Assembly (NCBI GenBank): GCA_023150935.1
Contig: JAKLJW010000018.1
Span: 1-64,000 of the forward strand
Direction of reading: 5' to 3'
DNA: 64,000 nucleotides
Source: Candidatus Binatia bacterium
GTDB taxonomy: Bacteria; Desulfobacterota; Binatia; HRBIN30
Shown here: in pieces, positions 50,870-60,450 of the stretch
Position numbering within the stretch: position 1 is the stretch's first letter
How the letters are laid out: each line of letters opens with the position of its first letter
Notes under the pieces: generated by a model
Seen by the model: only the letters and a program-made list of their open reading frames with translations
Told to the model about the DNA's origin: nothing
Database searches by the model: none
Translations under genes and position numbers: made by a program

Positions 50870-51236
50870 TACCAACGTCCTGGTGCGTCTCATCGCCCGC
50901 GACGATCCGAAGCAGATGACGGCGGCGGAGTCGTTCGTGGCGAAGGGTGCCTGGATATCGCATCTGGTTCTCGCCGAGACGCTGTGGGTCCTGGAGTCGG
51001 TTTACGAGCTCGACGCGGAACAGCGCGCCACCGCCGTCGACATGCTTCTGAATCATCGGAGTCTCACGCTCCAGGATGCGGACGTAGTCACGGCGGCGCT
51101 GGCGCACTTTCGACACAAGCCATCGCTTGGCTTTTCCGATTGCCTCGTTCTGGAGATTGCCCGGAAGGCGGGACATGTTCCCCTCGGAACCTTCGATCGT
51201 GATCTCGGGAAACTCGATGGCGCCGAGCGGCCATGA
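50856..51236 (+). CDS. vapC: VapC-type PIN toxin
   Basis: 126 residues. The PIN acidic residues are Asp5 (AVDTNVLVR), Glu41 (VLAETLWVL), Asp94 (GFSDCLVLE) and Asp115/113 (TFDRDL). Typical endoribonuclease toxin of a VapBC pair with an AbrB-type antitoxin. Its stop abuts a decayed RelE frame. Confidence 0.92.
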   Translation: MRAVDTNVLVRLIARDDPKQMTAAESFVAKGAWISHLVLAETLWVLESVYELDAEQRATAVDMLLNHRSLTLQDADVVTAALAHFRHKPSLGFSDCLVLEIARKAGHVPLGTFDRDLGKLDGAERP

Positions 51237-51500
51237 TCTGTCGAGCCGGACCGGCGGCTCGAGCGGACCGCGAGGACGCAGCGAAAGAGCTGTCCCTGGA
51301 CGAGCATCGCCACATGCAGGTCGCACTGATGCTCCGCCCGGAGCAGGGCGCGGTCATCCGGGGCTCCGGTGACCTTCGTAAGATCAGATGTCGCCGCGGT
51401 GGCCTGCAGGTTCTGAGAAAGAACCCAGAGCGAGTGGACCTCCGGGTACGTAGGCGCCTGCCGAAGGACGACAACCTGCCGCCGGAAGAAGGGTGGTGCC
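51237..51500 (+). pseudogene. Decayed RelE/HigB-like toxin gene
   Basis: The frame after the vapC stop encodes KELSLDEHRHMQVALMLRP, EQGAVIRGSGDLRKIR, the typical RelE/HigB core (usually ...LRPEQG.VI.GSGGLRKIRW). The next part shows GGLQVL and then KDDNLPPEE in the same frame, while the strand between them (normally GGVRVIYY) has been garbled. A full toxin cannot be made. No partner antitoxin is seen. Confidence 0.6.
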
Positions 51501-51520
51501 GGGATCGTTGGCGACGGGCG

Positions 51521-51552
51521 GGGTCGGGGTCGCTATCGGTATCGGTATCGAT
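51521..51552. repeat. Hexanucleotide-periodic tract (GGTATC units)
   Basis: GGTATC/GCTATC units repeated about four times, read as Asp-Thr/Asp-Ser repeats on the minus strand. Similar to 28551-28585. Confidence 0.6.
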
Positions 51553-51572
51553 CTCCCCCGCGACGGGCTCGG

Positions 51573-51659
51573 CACCCGTGGCCAAAGCCACGACCTGCCT
51601 CGATGCCGATACGCCCTCAGGCCTCGAAACCCCAGGCCCCCACGCCCTCAAACCCCCAG
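51573..51659 (-). repeat. G-rich tract plus hairpin, right (inverted) copy
   Basis: On the minus strand G-rich blocks (51628-51659) precede the hairpin CGTGGC-TTTG-GCCACG (51577-51592), the same order as at 49611-49695. The two copies face each other across the toxin-antitoxin genes. Confidence 0.6.
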
Positions 51660-51679
51660 GAGCCCCGCTCCCGCCGGGT

Positions 51680-52621
51680 CTAGCGATGTCGTGCCAGTTC
51701 CAGAGCGCGCTCGACGGTTGGGATGCCTGGGCGTCCGCCGAGACGCTCGCACTTGAGCGCTGCCGCGGCTGCCGCGAAGCGCAGGGTCTCGCCGGCATCC
51801 CAGCCCTGCAGGAGTCCGTAGATGCTGCCCGCATGAAAAATGTCCCCCGCCCCCGTGCTATCCACAACTCGGACCCGATAGGCGGCAATGTAGTGCATCC
51901 TCCCGTTGACCAGTGCCAGGGCGCCGCCGGCGCCCAGCGTCACGCCGACGAACCACGGCCCCCGGCGGGCCGCGTCACGCAGGGCACGACGCAGGTCGGA
52001 TTGCCCGGTAAGCCGCTCGACGAACTCCCGCGCGGTGATCAGCACGTCGGTCACCGCCAGTAAAGCCTCGATGCCGGGCCCGGGCACGTCGACATCGAGA
52101 ACGGTCAGCACCCCCGCCGCCCGCGCCCACTGCGCCGCACGCACCGCCGTCTGCGCGTCGGCGGCATCCATCAACAACACCCGCCCGGCGGTCAGCAGCG
52201 TTTGCGGCAGCTCTTCGTCCGCCAGGGCCATGGCCGGCACCCCGGCCCCGAGCACCGACCGCTCGCCGCTGACGCCGTCAATGAGAATCACGGCGACCGG
52301 GTGGCGCGTGTTCCGCCTCACCAGGGTCGCCGTCACGTCCACACCCTCGGCCGCCAACGCACTGCAAGCCACCACGCCGCCTGGATCGTCGCCGAAGGCG
52401 CCGACATACGCGGTACGCAACCCCCAGCGCTGCAAGGCCACGAGCGCCGTCGGGACCTGCCCGCCCGGCTGCTGGTCGTAGGCCACCAGCGCCTGCTTCG
52501 AGTCCAGCCGCGGGTGGCGCTCGACCACGCACAGGTGATCGATGCTGTTCAGCCCGAACCCGACGACGTCGAACTGCCGACCCGCGGGTAGGATTAGTCC
52601 CGCCCGTACCTTTCGGGTCAT
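51680..52621 (-). CDS. PfkB-family sugar kinase
   Basis: 313 residues. GGQVPTALVALQRWGLRTAYVGAFGDD is the N-terminal PfkB signature; DSTGAGDIFHAG carries the catalytic Asp260 of the second signature. Ribokinase-like fold; the sugar (or nucleoside) is not predictable. ATG 52621 overlaps the stop of the DUF1573 gene (ATGA 52618-52621); the frame upstream is only the antisense of that gene. Confidence 0.92.
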   Translation of the reverse strand: MTRKVRAGLILPAGRQFDVVGFGLNSIDHLCVVERHPRLDSKQALVAYDQQPGGQVPTALVALQRWGLRTAYVGAFGDDPGGVVACSALAAEGVDVTATLVRRNTRHPVAVILIDGVSGERSVLGAGVPAMALADEELPQTLLTAGRVLLMDAADAQTAVRAAQWARAAGVLTVLDVDVPGPGIEALLAVTDVLITAREFVERLTGQSDLRRALRDAARRGPWFVGVTLGAGGALALVNGRMHYIAAYRVRVVDSTGAGDIFHAGSIYGLLQGWDAGETLRFAAAAAALKCERLGGRPGIPTVERALELARHR

Positions 52622-53655
52622 TGCTTCACCACGCGTGCGGTGAACGGCACCTCGACCCGCGCCTGGTCCCCCGCGTCGGTGTCGATCACCACGCTGCCCT
52701 GAAAACGTCCCGGCGGAAGTGGGCGCACCGCGCTGCCCTCGAGCCGGGCCGTGACGCGATAGCGACGGCCCGGTCGCATGGTTTCCGTATCCACTCGCCC
52801 CACCGCCGGCTCCATTCTGGCTCCGGTTATCGACACCGCCCGATTCGTGGTGCTCCGGATTTCCACGACCCGCGTGGCCTCCGCGTCGGCGGCAACGCGT
52901 CCGAAGTCGATCTTCCGCGGCGACCATGCAACCGCCCCGTCGACGATTCCCGCCACCTTCACGTCCAACATCGGAACCGCCTCCTGACCTGTCGCCACGC
53001 GCACCGTGGTCGCAAACGGCCCCAGCGGCGCGGCGCGGTCGATCCTGAGCCGGAGCTGTGTCCCCCGCATGTCGGCCGGCATGTCCCGCGGCGCGAGCGG
53101 CGCCAGTGTCGCACTGACGACGCGACTGTCCACTTCCACCGGTCCGAACCGGCCACGGGAATCCCGCGGCGCGAGCAACCTGGTCGCCATGTCGATTTCC
53201 TGATCGCGTTGCACATGGCCGAGGTACACCGCCGCCGGCTCCGCGATCGCCACCGGTCGAACGTCGGCAGTGAGCGTCAGCGTCGTTGCCGGCTGTCCCG
53301 GATCGTTGGCGTAGACGGTGACGGTGCGCGACAGCGCTCCGGCGACCTGCAGGGTCGAGCACCGCAACTCGATCGTACCCTCGGCGCCCGGCGCCAGCAC
53401 CGTCGCCGTCGTCGCCGCCTCGCACTCGCAACCGGCCTGCGGCGGCTCGACGAGCAAGGGCATGTTGCCGGCATTGCGGAAGGTGAAACGTGCGGCGACC
53501 GAATCGCCCTGCCGCACGGTGCCGACGTCGTACGCGGTAGAGGCAAACACCAGGCGCGGCGGCAACCGGCCGCCGCCGTCCCGGTTGGGGGAACAGCCGC
53601 CGGCCACGATCGCGCCGAACACCGCGCTCAACGCCAACCGGAATCGTACGGTCAT
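52618..53655 (-). CDS. DUF1573 lipoprotein
   Basis: 345 residues. Lipobox GGCS near residue 20, then a DUF1573 domain (FASTAYDVGTVRQGDSVAARFTFRNAG, then CECE and ASTLQ-like GTIELRCST) and further Ig-like strands. Probably an envelope structural protein; coupled to the kinase gene, though no functional link is known. Confidence 0.8.
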   Translation of the reverse strand: MTVRFRLALSAVFGAIVAGGCSPNRDGGGRLPPRLVFASTAYDVGTVRQGDSVAARFTFRNAGNMPLLVEPPQAGCECEAATTATVLAPGAEGTIELRCSTLQVAGALSRTVTVYANDPGQPATTLTLTADVRPVAIAEPAAVYLGHVQRDQEIDMATRLLAPRDSRGRFGPVEVDSRVVSATLAPLAPRDMPADMRGTQLRLRIDRAAPLGPFATTVRVATGQEAVPMLDVKVAGIVDGAVAWSPRKIDFGRVAADAEATRVVEIRSTTNRAVSITGARMEPAVGRVDTETMRPGRRYRVTARLEGSAVRPLPPGRFQGSVVIDTDAGDQARVEVPFTARVVKQ

Positions 53656-53661
53656 GGAGGA

Positions 53662-54528
53662 CTACGGCAGTTGCGCGACGATGCGCGTCGGACCGCCGCT
53701 ACCCCCGGCGATCTTCATGGGTAACGCGATGAACGTCGCGCCCCGGGCCGGAAGCCGATCTACGTTGGCGACGTTCTCGAACGCCGGCTTGTTCGCGCCG
53801 TTGATGATGCGGTGCACGGCGAAGTCGGTCGATGGGCCATGATCGATGCTGGCGGTGTCGACCGCAATGGCCGCGACGTCACGTTGCGCGACCAGGAACT
53901 CCGCCGCCTCCGACGAGAAGCCCGGAAAGTGCAGGTTGGCGGTATCGCCCTGCCGATCGGTACCCAGATACCGCTTGCGATTGCCCCAGTACTGTCCCCA
54001 TCCGCTGAACATGACGACGATCGCTCCCGGCGGGATGCGCCCGTGCTCGGCTTCCCAGGCTGCAAGGTCGGCCACCGTGAGGCGGTAGTCTCGATCGGCG
54101 GCCGCCTGCCGGCGCACATCGACCACAACGGCGGGCCCGATACCCGCCCGCAACGGCACCTGATCGGCGGTGTCCTTGTCGCGCCCGAAGTGGATCGGCG
54201 CATCCATATGAGTGCCGCCATGCTCCGCCAGACAGAGGTTGTTGGCGGCGTACCAGTAGCCGCCCGCGGTCGGACCGTATGCGACACGCTCGAGGCTGAA
54301 CGATTCTCCGGTCGGCCAGTAGATCGTGTCGGGACCGAACGCGTACGAAAGGTCGATGAGCCGGTCGACGTGCAGCGCGGAGGTATCCGGGCGGTGCGAA
54401 GCGCAGCCCGCGCCCGTGCCGGTTGCGGCAATCGCTCCGGCCAGGACGAGCAGCGTCCAAACCGAAACGCGGATTGCGCCCGCCCGTGCGTGCGGTAGAC
54501 CGTTCGGTTTCCGTTGGTCCGCTTCCAC
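53662..54528 (-). CDS. Cyclase-family (KynB-like) exported hydrolase
   Basis: 288 residues from GTG 54528, which has GGGGAG 8 bp upstream; the frame reaches 54648 but without a good site. A membrane/lipoprotein leader (LAGAIAATGTGAGCAS) precedes the cyclase domain: HGGTHMDAPIHFG is the metal-binding signature, then VVVMFSGWGQYW, FPGFSSEAAEFL and VDTASIDHGPS. Family members hydrolyse amides such as formylkynurenine; substrate here unknown. Seven bp before the DUF1573 gene. Confidence 0.87.
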   Translation of the reverse strand: MEADQRKPNGLPHARAGAIRVSVWTLLVLAGAIAATGTGAGCASHRPDTSALHVDRLIDLSYAFGPDTIYWPTGESFSLERVAYGPTAGGYWYAANNLCLAEHGGTHMDAPIHFGRDKDTADQVPLRAGIGPAVVVDVRRQAAADRDYRLTVADLAAWEAEHGRIPPGAIVVMFSGWGQYWGNRKRYLGTDRQGDTANLHFPGFSSEAAEFLVAQRDVAAIAVDTASIDHGPSTDFAVHRIINGANKPAFENVANVDRLPARGATFIALPMKIAGGSGGPTRIVAQLP

Positions 54529-54602
54529 TGAGTGCTCCCCGTTTCGGGTTCTTTCGCCGCGGTCGGCGTCGTCGCGGAGGCTAGGTAAGCCTCGCTGAGG
54601 AG

Positions 54603-54950
54603 TCAACGCGGAGCGGGGGTGCGTTCCGACGCTTGCTCGCGAAGCCATACTTCGACCGCCCCGTCACCGCCCGTCGGGTCGGGGAGGCGGCGATAGCGTT
54701 CGACCAGCGCGGCACCCTCGCGTTCGAGCCAGCGCGGCACCACCTCGCGCAGGACGCCCCGGCCGCCCGGGCTGCCGTGCCCCTTGCCGTAAACGATCCG
54801 CACGCACCGATCGCCGTGTTGCCGGGCGTGCCTGAGAAAGCCCTCGACCTCGGCGAGCGCGTCGCGCACTCCGTAGCCGTGCAAGTCGAGCGTCGGGACC
54901 ACACCCAGCAACTCCCTGATCGCCGTTCGCAGTTCCCTCAGCCAGCGCAT
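54603..54950 (-). CDS. Smr-domain protein
   Basis: 115 residues from ATG 54950. TLDLHGYGVRDALAEVEGFL and RIVYGKGHGSPGG, then a REVVPRWL helix, are the Smr (MutS2 C-terminal) nuclease fold with its DLH and GKG motifs. Small stand-alone Smr proteins nick DNA or cleave RNA on collided ribosomes. Divergent from bioB. Confidence 0.88.
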   Translation of the reverse strand: MRWLRELRTAIRELLGVVPTLDLHGYGVRDALAEVEGFLRHARQHGDRCVRIVYGKGHGSPGGRGVLREVVPRWLEREGAALVERYRRLPDPTGGDGAVEVWLREQASERTPAPR

Positions 54951-55034
54951 ACGCCGGCAGTCTGGGGCATCGTGGCCCCGGTTGTCGAGGCCGCGGCCTT
55001 GCGGCAACTGGGGGCCGCTGGTAGCTCTGCGGCG

Positions 55035-56054
55035 ATGCAAACCGTGGCCGCCTCATCGACGTCGTCGAGCACCTTCCACACGCTGGCGCAGGCCGTCCTC
55101 GACGGAGCCGGCGTCACCCGTGCCGAAGCGGCATCCGTTCTGGCGGCACCCGACGGTGCCCTGGTCGATCTCTTGTACGCCACCTTCCGAATTCGCGAAC
55201 GCTACCACGCCAGGAAGGTGAAGATCTGCGTCCTGAAGAACGCGCGTAGCGGTCTGTGTCCGGAGGACTGCAACTACTGTTCGCAGTCCGCGGTGTCGGA
55301 AGCGGCCATCCCGCGCTATCGGCTCGACTCGGTCGAGGATCTGAAGCTGGCCGCGCGCCGTGCCGTCGAGACCGGCGCGCGCCGCTATTGCATGGTCACC
55401 AGCGGCCGTGGTCCGAGCGCCCCGGACATCGAGCGCTTCATGACCGCCGCGCGCGCGATCAAGGCCGAATTCCCGCAGCTCGAGCTGTGCGTCTCGCTGG
55501 GGCTGATGACCGAGGCGCAGGCGCGGGAGTTAAAGGCCGCCGGTATCGGCTACGTGAATCATAACCTCAACACGAGCCGCCGTTTCTATTCCCAAGTGTG
55601 CAGCACGCACACCTACGACGAGCGGGTCGAGACGGTGCGCAGCGTCAAGCGCGCTGGCCTGCACACCTGTTGCGGCGGCATCGTGGGAATGGGCGAGAGC
55701 GACGACGACCTCGTGGATCTGGCCTTCGCTCTCGGCGAGCTGCAAGTCGACTCCCTGCCGGTGAACTTCCTGCACCCGATCGACGGTACCCCGCTCGGCG
55801 AACGGCGCGACCTGACGCCGGGGAAGTGCCTGCGGGCATTGTGCCTGATGCGCTTCACCAATCCGCGCAGTGAAATCCGCGTGGCCGGCGGACGCGAGCT
55901 TAATCTGGGTTGGTTTCAGGCTCTGGCGCTGTATGCCGCCAACTCGATCTTCGTGGAGGGGTACCTGACCACTCCCGGCCAGGCAGCGGCCGAAGCGCAG
56001 CGGATGATCACCGACATGGGCTTCGAGGTGGAAGCCGTCGAAACCGAGGAGTGA
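55035..56054 (+). CDS. bioB: Biotin synthase
   Basis: 339 residues. CPEDCNYC holds the SAM-cluster cysteines Cys75, 79, 82; KNARSGLCPEDC, YNHNLNTSRRFY-like VNHNLNTS, GGIVGMGES and FLHPIDGTPL are BioB blocks. It inserts sulfur into dethiobiotin. Other biotin genes are not in the window. ATG 55035 starts within a short leader. Confidence 0.95.
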   Translation: MQTVAASSTSSSTFHTLAQAVLDGAGVTRAEAASVLAAPDGALVDLLYATFRIRERYHARKVKICVLKNARSGLCPEDCNYCSQSAVSEAAIPRYRLDSVEDLKLAARRAVETGARRYCMVTSGRGPSAPDIERFMTAARAIKAEFPQLELCVSLGLMTEAQARELKAAGIGYVNHNLNTSRRFYSQVCSTHTYDERVETVRSVKRAGLHTCCGGIVGMGESDDDLVDLAFALGELQVDSLPVNFLHPIDGTPLGERRDLTPGKCLRALCLMRFTNPRSEIRVAGGRELNLGWFQALALYAANSIFVEGYLTTPGQAAAEAQRMITDMGFEVEAVETEE

Positions 56055-56138
56055 ACGCCGGCCGCATCCGCGGCCGATCTCGACCCGGGCGGTGTCTTGC
56101 CGGACGTCCGCGGGCGGCTTCGAGCGGGGTTGCCGCAA

Positions 56139-57302
56139 TCAGCGCTCGACGGCGGCCAGCGCGCCGGCGAAGTCGTCGAGTAAGTCTTCGATGTCTTCGA
56201 TGCCCACCGAGACGCGCACCAGACCGTCGCCGATGCCGGCGCGCTGCCGTTCGGCGGGGCTCATCTTGCGATGCGACGTACGGCTGGGAATGCACACGAG
56301 GCTCTCCACGCCGCCGAGGCTCAACGCCGGCATGACCAGGCGGAAGCCGGCCAGCACCTCGTCGACGCGTGCGGCCGCGCGCAGCTCGAAAGCGAGCATG
56401 CCGCCGAAACCCCGCATCTGGCGCGCCGCAACGGCGTGGTCCGGATGATCGGGCAGTCCCGGATAGTGAACCGCCTCGACCGCCGGGTGTTGGCGCAGGA
56501 ACTCCGCCAGGGCGGCGGCGTTGTCGTTGTGCTGTTTGACGCGTAACGCGAGCGTCTTGAGCCCGCGCTCCAACAGGAAACACGCGTGCGCGTCGAGCAT
56601 GCCACCGTGGTTGACGGCATATTCGGTGACGCGCGCGATGACGGCTCGCGAGGCGACGACGAAGCCGGCATTCAAGTCGCTATGCCCGTTGAGGTACTTC
56701 GTCGCGCTGTGGATGACGACGTCGATGCCGCTGGCCAGCGGGTTCTGGTTTATCGGGGTGGCAAAAGTGTTGTCGGCGACCGTGAGCACCCCGTGGGCAC
56801 GCCCGAGCTGCGCGATGGCGTCCAGGTTCACGACGCGCAGCAGGGGGTTGGACGGGGACTCGACGTAAATCACCCGGGTTTCGGGCCGTATTCCCGCCGC
56901 GAATTCGTCGACCGTGCTCGCAAAGGATATGGCGACGCCGATCCGTTTCAGCTCCTGGGTAAGAAGGAATGTGCCGCCGTACAGTTCGGTCTGGAAGATC
57001 ACATGATCGCCGGGCACGAGACGGGAGACCAGCAGGGTGGCGATGGCTGCCATGCCGGAACCGAACACAAGCGCCGCTTCCCCCTCCTCCAGGGCGGCGA
57101 TCTTGTGCTCGACAACGCGCTGGTTCGGCGTGTTGAAATAGCGCGGGTAGTAGTTCTCGTTGTCGGGGTTGGGGAAGGCATACGCCGTCGACGTAAAGAT
57201 GGGACTGCACGCTCCACCGGTGCGCTCGTCGTGATACGTGCCGGCGTGGATGCACAGTGTCGACCGCCGCATGGGGCGCTGCCCGGTTGTCTGCATGGCC
57301 AT
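56139..57302 (-). CDS. Cys/Met metabolism PLP enzyme (cystathionine gamma-synthase-like)
   Basis: 387 residues. The PLP lysine is Lys202 in HSATKYLNGHSD. Blocks: YPRYFNTPNQRVVEHKIAALE, FGSGMAAIATL, ESPSNPLLRVVNLDAIAQL, VADNTFATPI, SLGGVESLVCIPS. These fit the trans-sulfuration family (MetB, MetC, MetZ). ATG 57302 follows GAGAAGGG. Substrate not settled by sequence. Confidence 0.9.
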   Translation of the reverse strand: MAMQTTGQRPMRRSTLCIHAGTYHDERTGGACSPIFTSTAYAFPNPDNENYYPRYFNTPNQRVVEHKIAALEEGEAALVFGSGMAAIATLLVSRLVPGDHVIFQTELYGGTFLLTQELKRIGVAISFASTVDEFAAGIRPETRVIYVESPSNPLLRVVNLDAIAQLGRAHGVLTVADNTFATPINQNPLASGIDVVIHSATKYLNGHSDLNAGFVVASRAVIARVTEYAVNHGGMLDAHACFLLERGLKTLALRVKQHNDNAAALAEFLRQHPAVEAVHYPGLPDHPDHAVAARQMRGFGGMLAFELRAAARVDEVLAGFRLVMPALSLGGVESLVCIPSRTSHRKMSPAERQRAGIGDGLVRVSVGIEDIEDLLDDFAGALAAVER

Positions 57303-57556
57303 GCCGTGTCCCTTCTCTCCGAGAACGCCAGGGACGTCGGCTGCGGATGTCCTCCCGCTGACGACTCGCCTCGCGTCCTCCGGCGGCCCTCTTCTTATCT
57401 TTGAAGAGTCCAGAGATCGACCCGGGGCGCGCAAAGAATCATTGACGATTTTGCCACGATGGTGGTACGGATCGGTTACTTCTGTGCGGTGTTGGGAGGG
57501 GGCCACCTCCGGAACCGTAACAGGCGTTAACGCATCGGACCGTGATCGGGGGAAAC

Positions 57557-59692
57557 ATGCGGCACACCATCATGCGGGTTGTGGCGTTGGTTGTCGTCGT
57601 GGCGGCCGTTCCGGCGACATCCATGGGTGACAAAGACGCTCCGGCAGCCGTGCGACAGGCAGTCGATGCGCTGGTCCGCGCCGCCGGCGCGCCACTGCGC
57701 GTGCGACTCGCTCCCGCAACCGGCACCGCGGCACTTGTTTCAGCTCCTGCAGGCGGGGGCATCCCGGTCGCGACGGCGGCTTCCGCGCCCGCCCCCGAGC
57801 GGGCGCGCGCCTTTCTCGGAACGTACGGGGCTGCGCTCGGTCTCGGGCCGGACGACGAAGTCGCCGTCGATCGCATCAGTGGCAGCGACGAGGTCGGCCT
57901 CGAGCACGTCCGGCTGCAGCAGATGGTCCGGGGCGTGCCGGTAACCGGGACGCGCATCGGCGTGCACCTGCGCAATGCCGCGGTGACTGCGGTCACGGCG
58001 AAGACGGTGCCCGACGCGGCGACGGTCGATACCACGCCGGTGGTCAGCGCCGCCGACGCCTTGTTGGTTGCCGAACGCCTGCTGGCCGAATCTCTCGGAG
58101 AAGCCGCCGGACAGCTTGCCACACCGCGGCTGGAGATCTTCAACCGCGGCTTGCTCGAGGGCGGCATGGGCCGCTCTCGACTCGCCTGGTTTGTCGAAGC
58201 GAGCACCCCATCGCGTCTGGAGTATATCTGGGTTGACGCGCAAACTGCGGAGATCCTGCTGCACTTCAACCAGCGGCCCGATGCACTGAGTCGATTGATT
58301 TACGATGCGGGAAACTCCGGTGTTCTCCCCGGAACGCTGGTACGTGTTGAAGGCGACCCGGCGACGGGCAACGCCCTCGTGGACAATCTCTACGACTACA
58401 CTGGCGCCACGTACGCTTACTTCCTCAGCGAGCATGGCCGCGACAGCTTCGACGGCTTCGGGGCATCGATGATCGGCAGTGTGCGCTACTGCGCCCCGGG
58501 CTGCGGGTGCCCCTGTCTCAACGCCTATTGGAATGGCGCGCAAACGATCTACGGCGAGACATTCGCGGTCGAGGACATCGTGGCTCACGAGTGGACCCAC
58601 GGCGTAACGCAGTACGAGGCCGGGCTATTCTATTACATGCAGTCGGGCGCGTTGAACGAGTCGTACTCCGACGTGTTCGGCGAGACGGTCGATCTGTTGT
58701 CGCCCGGGGGCAACGACGCCTCGGACGTTCGCTGGGCGATCGGCGAGGACGTTTTCCCGCCACTCCGCGGCTTCCGCAACATGATGGACCCTCCGCTTCG
58801 CTCCGATCCGGGCCGCGTCGGCGATATCCGCTGGCTGATTTGTAACGATGGGTCGATCGACGCCGGTGGTGTGCACTCCAACAGCGGCATCAACAACCAT
58901 GCTTACGCGCTCATGGTGGACGGAGGCACGTACAACGGCTTCACCGTCATCGGCATCGGCCTCATCAAGGCCGGCAAGGTCATGTACCGTGCGCTGACCC
59001 AATACCTCGCACCGACCTCGACCCTCGCCGACAACGACGCCGCGATCCGTCAGGCGTGCAGCGACTTGATCGGCGTGGCCGGCATCAGCTCCGCAGACTG
59101 CGTCGAGGTTGGCTACGCGCTCGACGCCGTCGAGATGGCCGAACCATGGCCGTGCCTGGGGCCGGGGTGCGCCGCGACTCCATCGCAGTACTGCGAGGCG
59201 CCCGGCAAGTCTACGCTGCGGTTCAAACAAGACCCCGGCGACTCGACGAAGGACACGTTCACGTGGAAGTGGCTGAAGGGTACCGCCGCGCAAGCCGACT
59301 TCGGCGACCCGGTGGCCGGCGATCCTCAGTATGCCCTCTGCGTGTACCGTGACGGCACTTTGGCGACAACGGCAACCGTCGATCCCGGCGGCAGTTGCGA
59401 CGGTGACCCGTGCTGGTCGGTTAGTTCGAACGGGACGTACAAGTACCGCCTGCGCAACGGCAACGGCGACAGCATCGCCAGCGTCAAGCTGGTCCCCGGG
59501 ACTGGAACCGCAAAGGTGCAGATTAATGGCAAGGGTAGCGGGCTGGACATGCCGGGGCCGCTGCCCCTCGGCTACAGTTCGGCGATTACAGTGCAACTGG
59601 GCCGCAGTTACGCCGGCCGGTGCTTCAGCGCCACTTACCCAGCGCCAGCGCGCACCAACTCGGGATCGAGGTTCAGCGACTCGATTCCGTGA
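57557..59692 (+). CDS. M4-like (thermolysin family) secreted metalloprotease
   Basis: 711 residues from ATG 57557, preceded by GGGGGAA. Signal peptide, propeptide (FTP-like, VRGVPVTGTRIGVHL), then the catalytic domain: HEWTH at 344-348, glutamate ligand in GALNESYSD (Glu368) and HSNSGINNHAYAL. An unusual Cys-rich insert (YCAPGCGCPC, 311-320) lies just before the active site. The C-terminal 170 residues are a Ca/beta-rich extension of unknown role. Likely secreted protease. Confidence 0.9.
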   Translation: MRHTIMRVVALVVVVAAVPATSMGDKDAPAAVRQAVDALVRAAGAPLRVRLAPATGTAALVSAPAGGGIPVATAASAPAPERARAFLGTYGAALGLGPDDEVAVDRISGSDEVGLEHVRLQQMVRGVPVTGTRIGVHLRNAAVTAVTAKTVPDAATVDTTPVVSAADALLVAERLLAESLGEAAGQLATPRLEIFNRGLLEGGMGRSRLAWFVEASTPSRLEYIWVDAQTAEILLHFNQRPDALSRLIYDAGNSGVLPGTLVRVEGDPATGNALVDNLYDYTGATYAYFLSEHGRDSFDGFGASMIGSVRYCAPGCGCPCLNAYWNGAQTIYGETFAVEDIVAHEWTHGVTQYEAGLFYYMQSGALNESYSDVFGETVDLLSPGGNDASDVRWAIGEDVFPPLRGFRNMMDPPLRSDPGRVGDIRWLICNDGSIDAGGVHSNSGINNHAYALMVDGGTYNGFTVIGIGLIKAGKVMYRALTQYLAPTSTLADNDAAIRQACSDLIGVAGISSADCVEVGYALDAVEMAEPWPCLGPGCAATPSQYCEAPGKSTLRFKQDPGDSTKDTFTWKWLKGTAAQADFGDPVAGDPQYALCVYRDGTLATTATVDPGGSCDGDPCWSVSSNGTYKYRLRNGNGDSIASVKLVPGTGTAKVQINGKGSGLDMPGPLPLGYSSAITVQLGRSYAGRCFSATYPAPARTNSGSRFSDSIP

Positions 59693-59739
59693 GCGGAGGG
59701 AGTTGATGCGGGCGAAACGGTACGGGTGGTAGGTCGTGC

Positions 59740-60405
59740 TCAGCGGGTGGGCTGTGCGTCACGAAACACGAACCGGGAGACCATGTCGGACACCGCTGCC
59801 ACCGCGGCGTCGAGGTCCGCGCCGGCTGACCCGAGCACGAGACGCGACGCGGTCCACTCGACGGCGGTGTAGGTAACGAATGCCGCCGTCTCGATGTCGT
59901 CGATGCGCAGCCGTCCCTTGGCGCGCAACGCCGCAAACAGTGCCGTCAGTGCCGAGCGCACGCGCTGCTCGCTACGTTCCACGGCCTTGCGGAATTCCGG
60001 GTCCTTGAAGTAGCGCTCCCACAGAATGCGCTGCATGCCCGGATTGAAGGTCCGCGTATGGAACAGCGCGTCGATCAGCGATCGCACACTGGCGAGCGGG
60101 TCGGCGTCGCGCCACAACGCGGGGTCGAGCCGCTGAATGGTGTGGTCGACGATTTCGGCGGTTGTGGACTGCAGGACCTCGAGCAGGATGGCGCGTTTGT
60201 CCGGGAAATATCCGTAGAGGGTTCCGACGGCGACCCCTGCCTGGCGGGCAATCGCCACCGTCGTGGTGCGGTCATACCCCTGGGCCTCGAAACAGCGCAC
60301 GGCACTGGCGAGAATTTGTTGTCGGGTCCGCCGGCTCCGCTCCTGCTGCGGGGTCCGCAGGCCGCGGCGCACGTTGCGCTTGGTCGTGGCTCGCACCCGG
60401 CGCAT
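59740..60405 (-). CDS. TetR-family regulator
   Basis: 221 residues. QQILASAVRCFEAQGYDRTTTVAIARQAGVAVGTLYGYFPDKRAILLEVL is the TetR helix-turn-helix. The C-terminal domain is helical and unlike named subfamilies. Divergent from the di-iron gene; dyads at 60451-60464 and 60474-60487 between them may be its operators. Confidence 0.92.
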   Translation of the reverse strand: MRRVRATTKRNVRRGLRTPQQERSRRTRQQILASAVRCFEAQGYDRTTTVAIARQAGVAVGTLYGYFPDKRAILLEVLQSTTAEIVDHTIQRLDPALWRDADPLASVRSLIDALFHTRTFNPGMQRILWERYFKDPEFRKAVERSEQRVRSALTALFAALRAKGRLRIDDIETAAFVTYTAVEWTASRLVLGSAGADLDAAVAAVSDMVSRFVFRDAQPTR

Positions 60406-60450
60406 CCTAGCACCCCGAGACGACGGGGCACAGAAAGCGGGTGATCCATA

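Noticed and set aside
57303-57556. SAM riboswitch upstream of the trans-sulfuration gene
   Set aside because: A hairpin-prone leader exists, but the conserved SAM-I core was not found.
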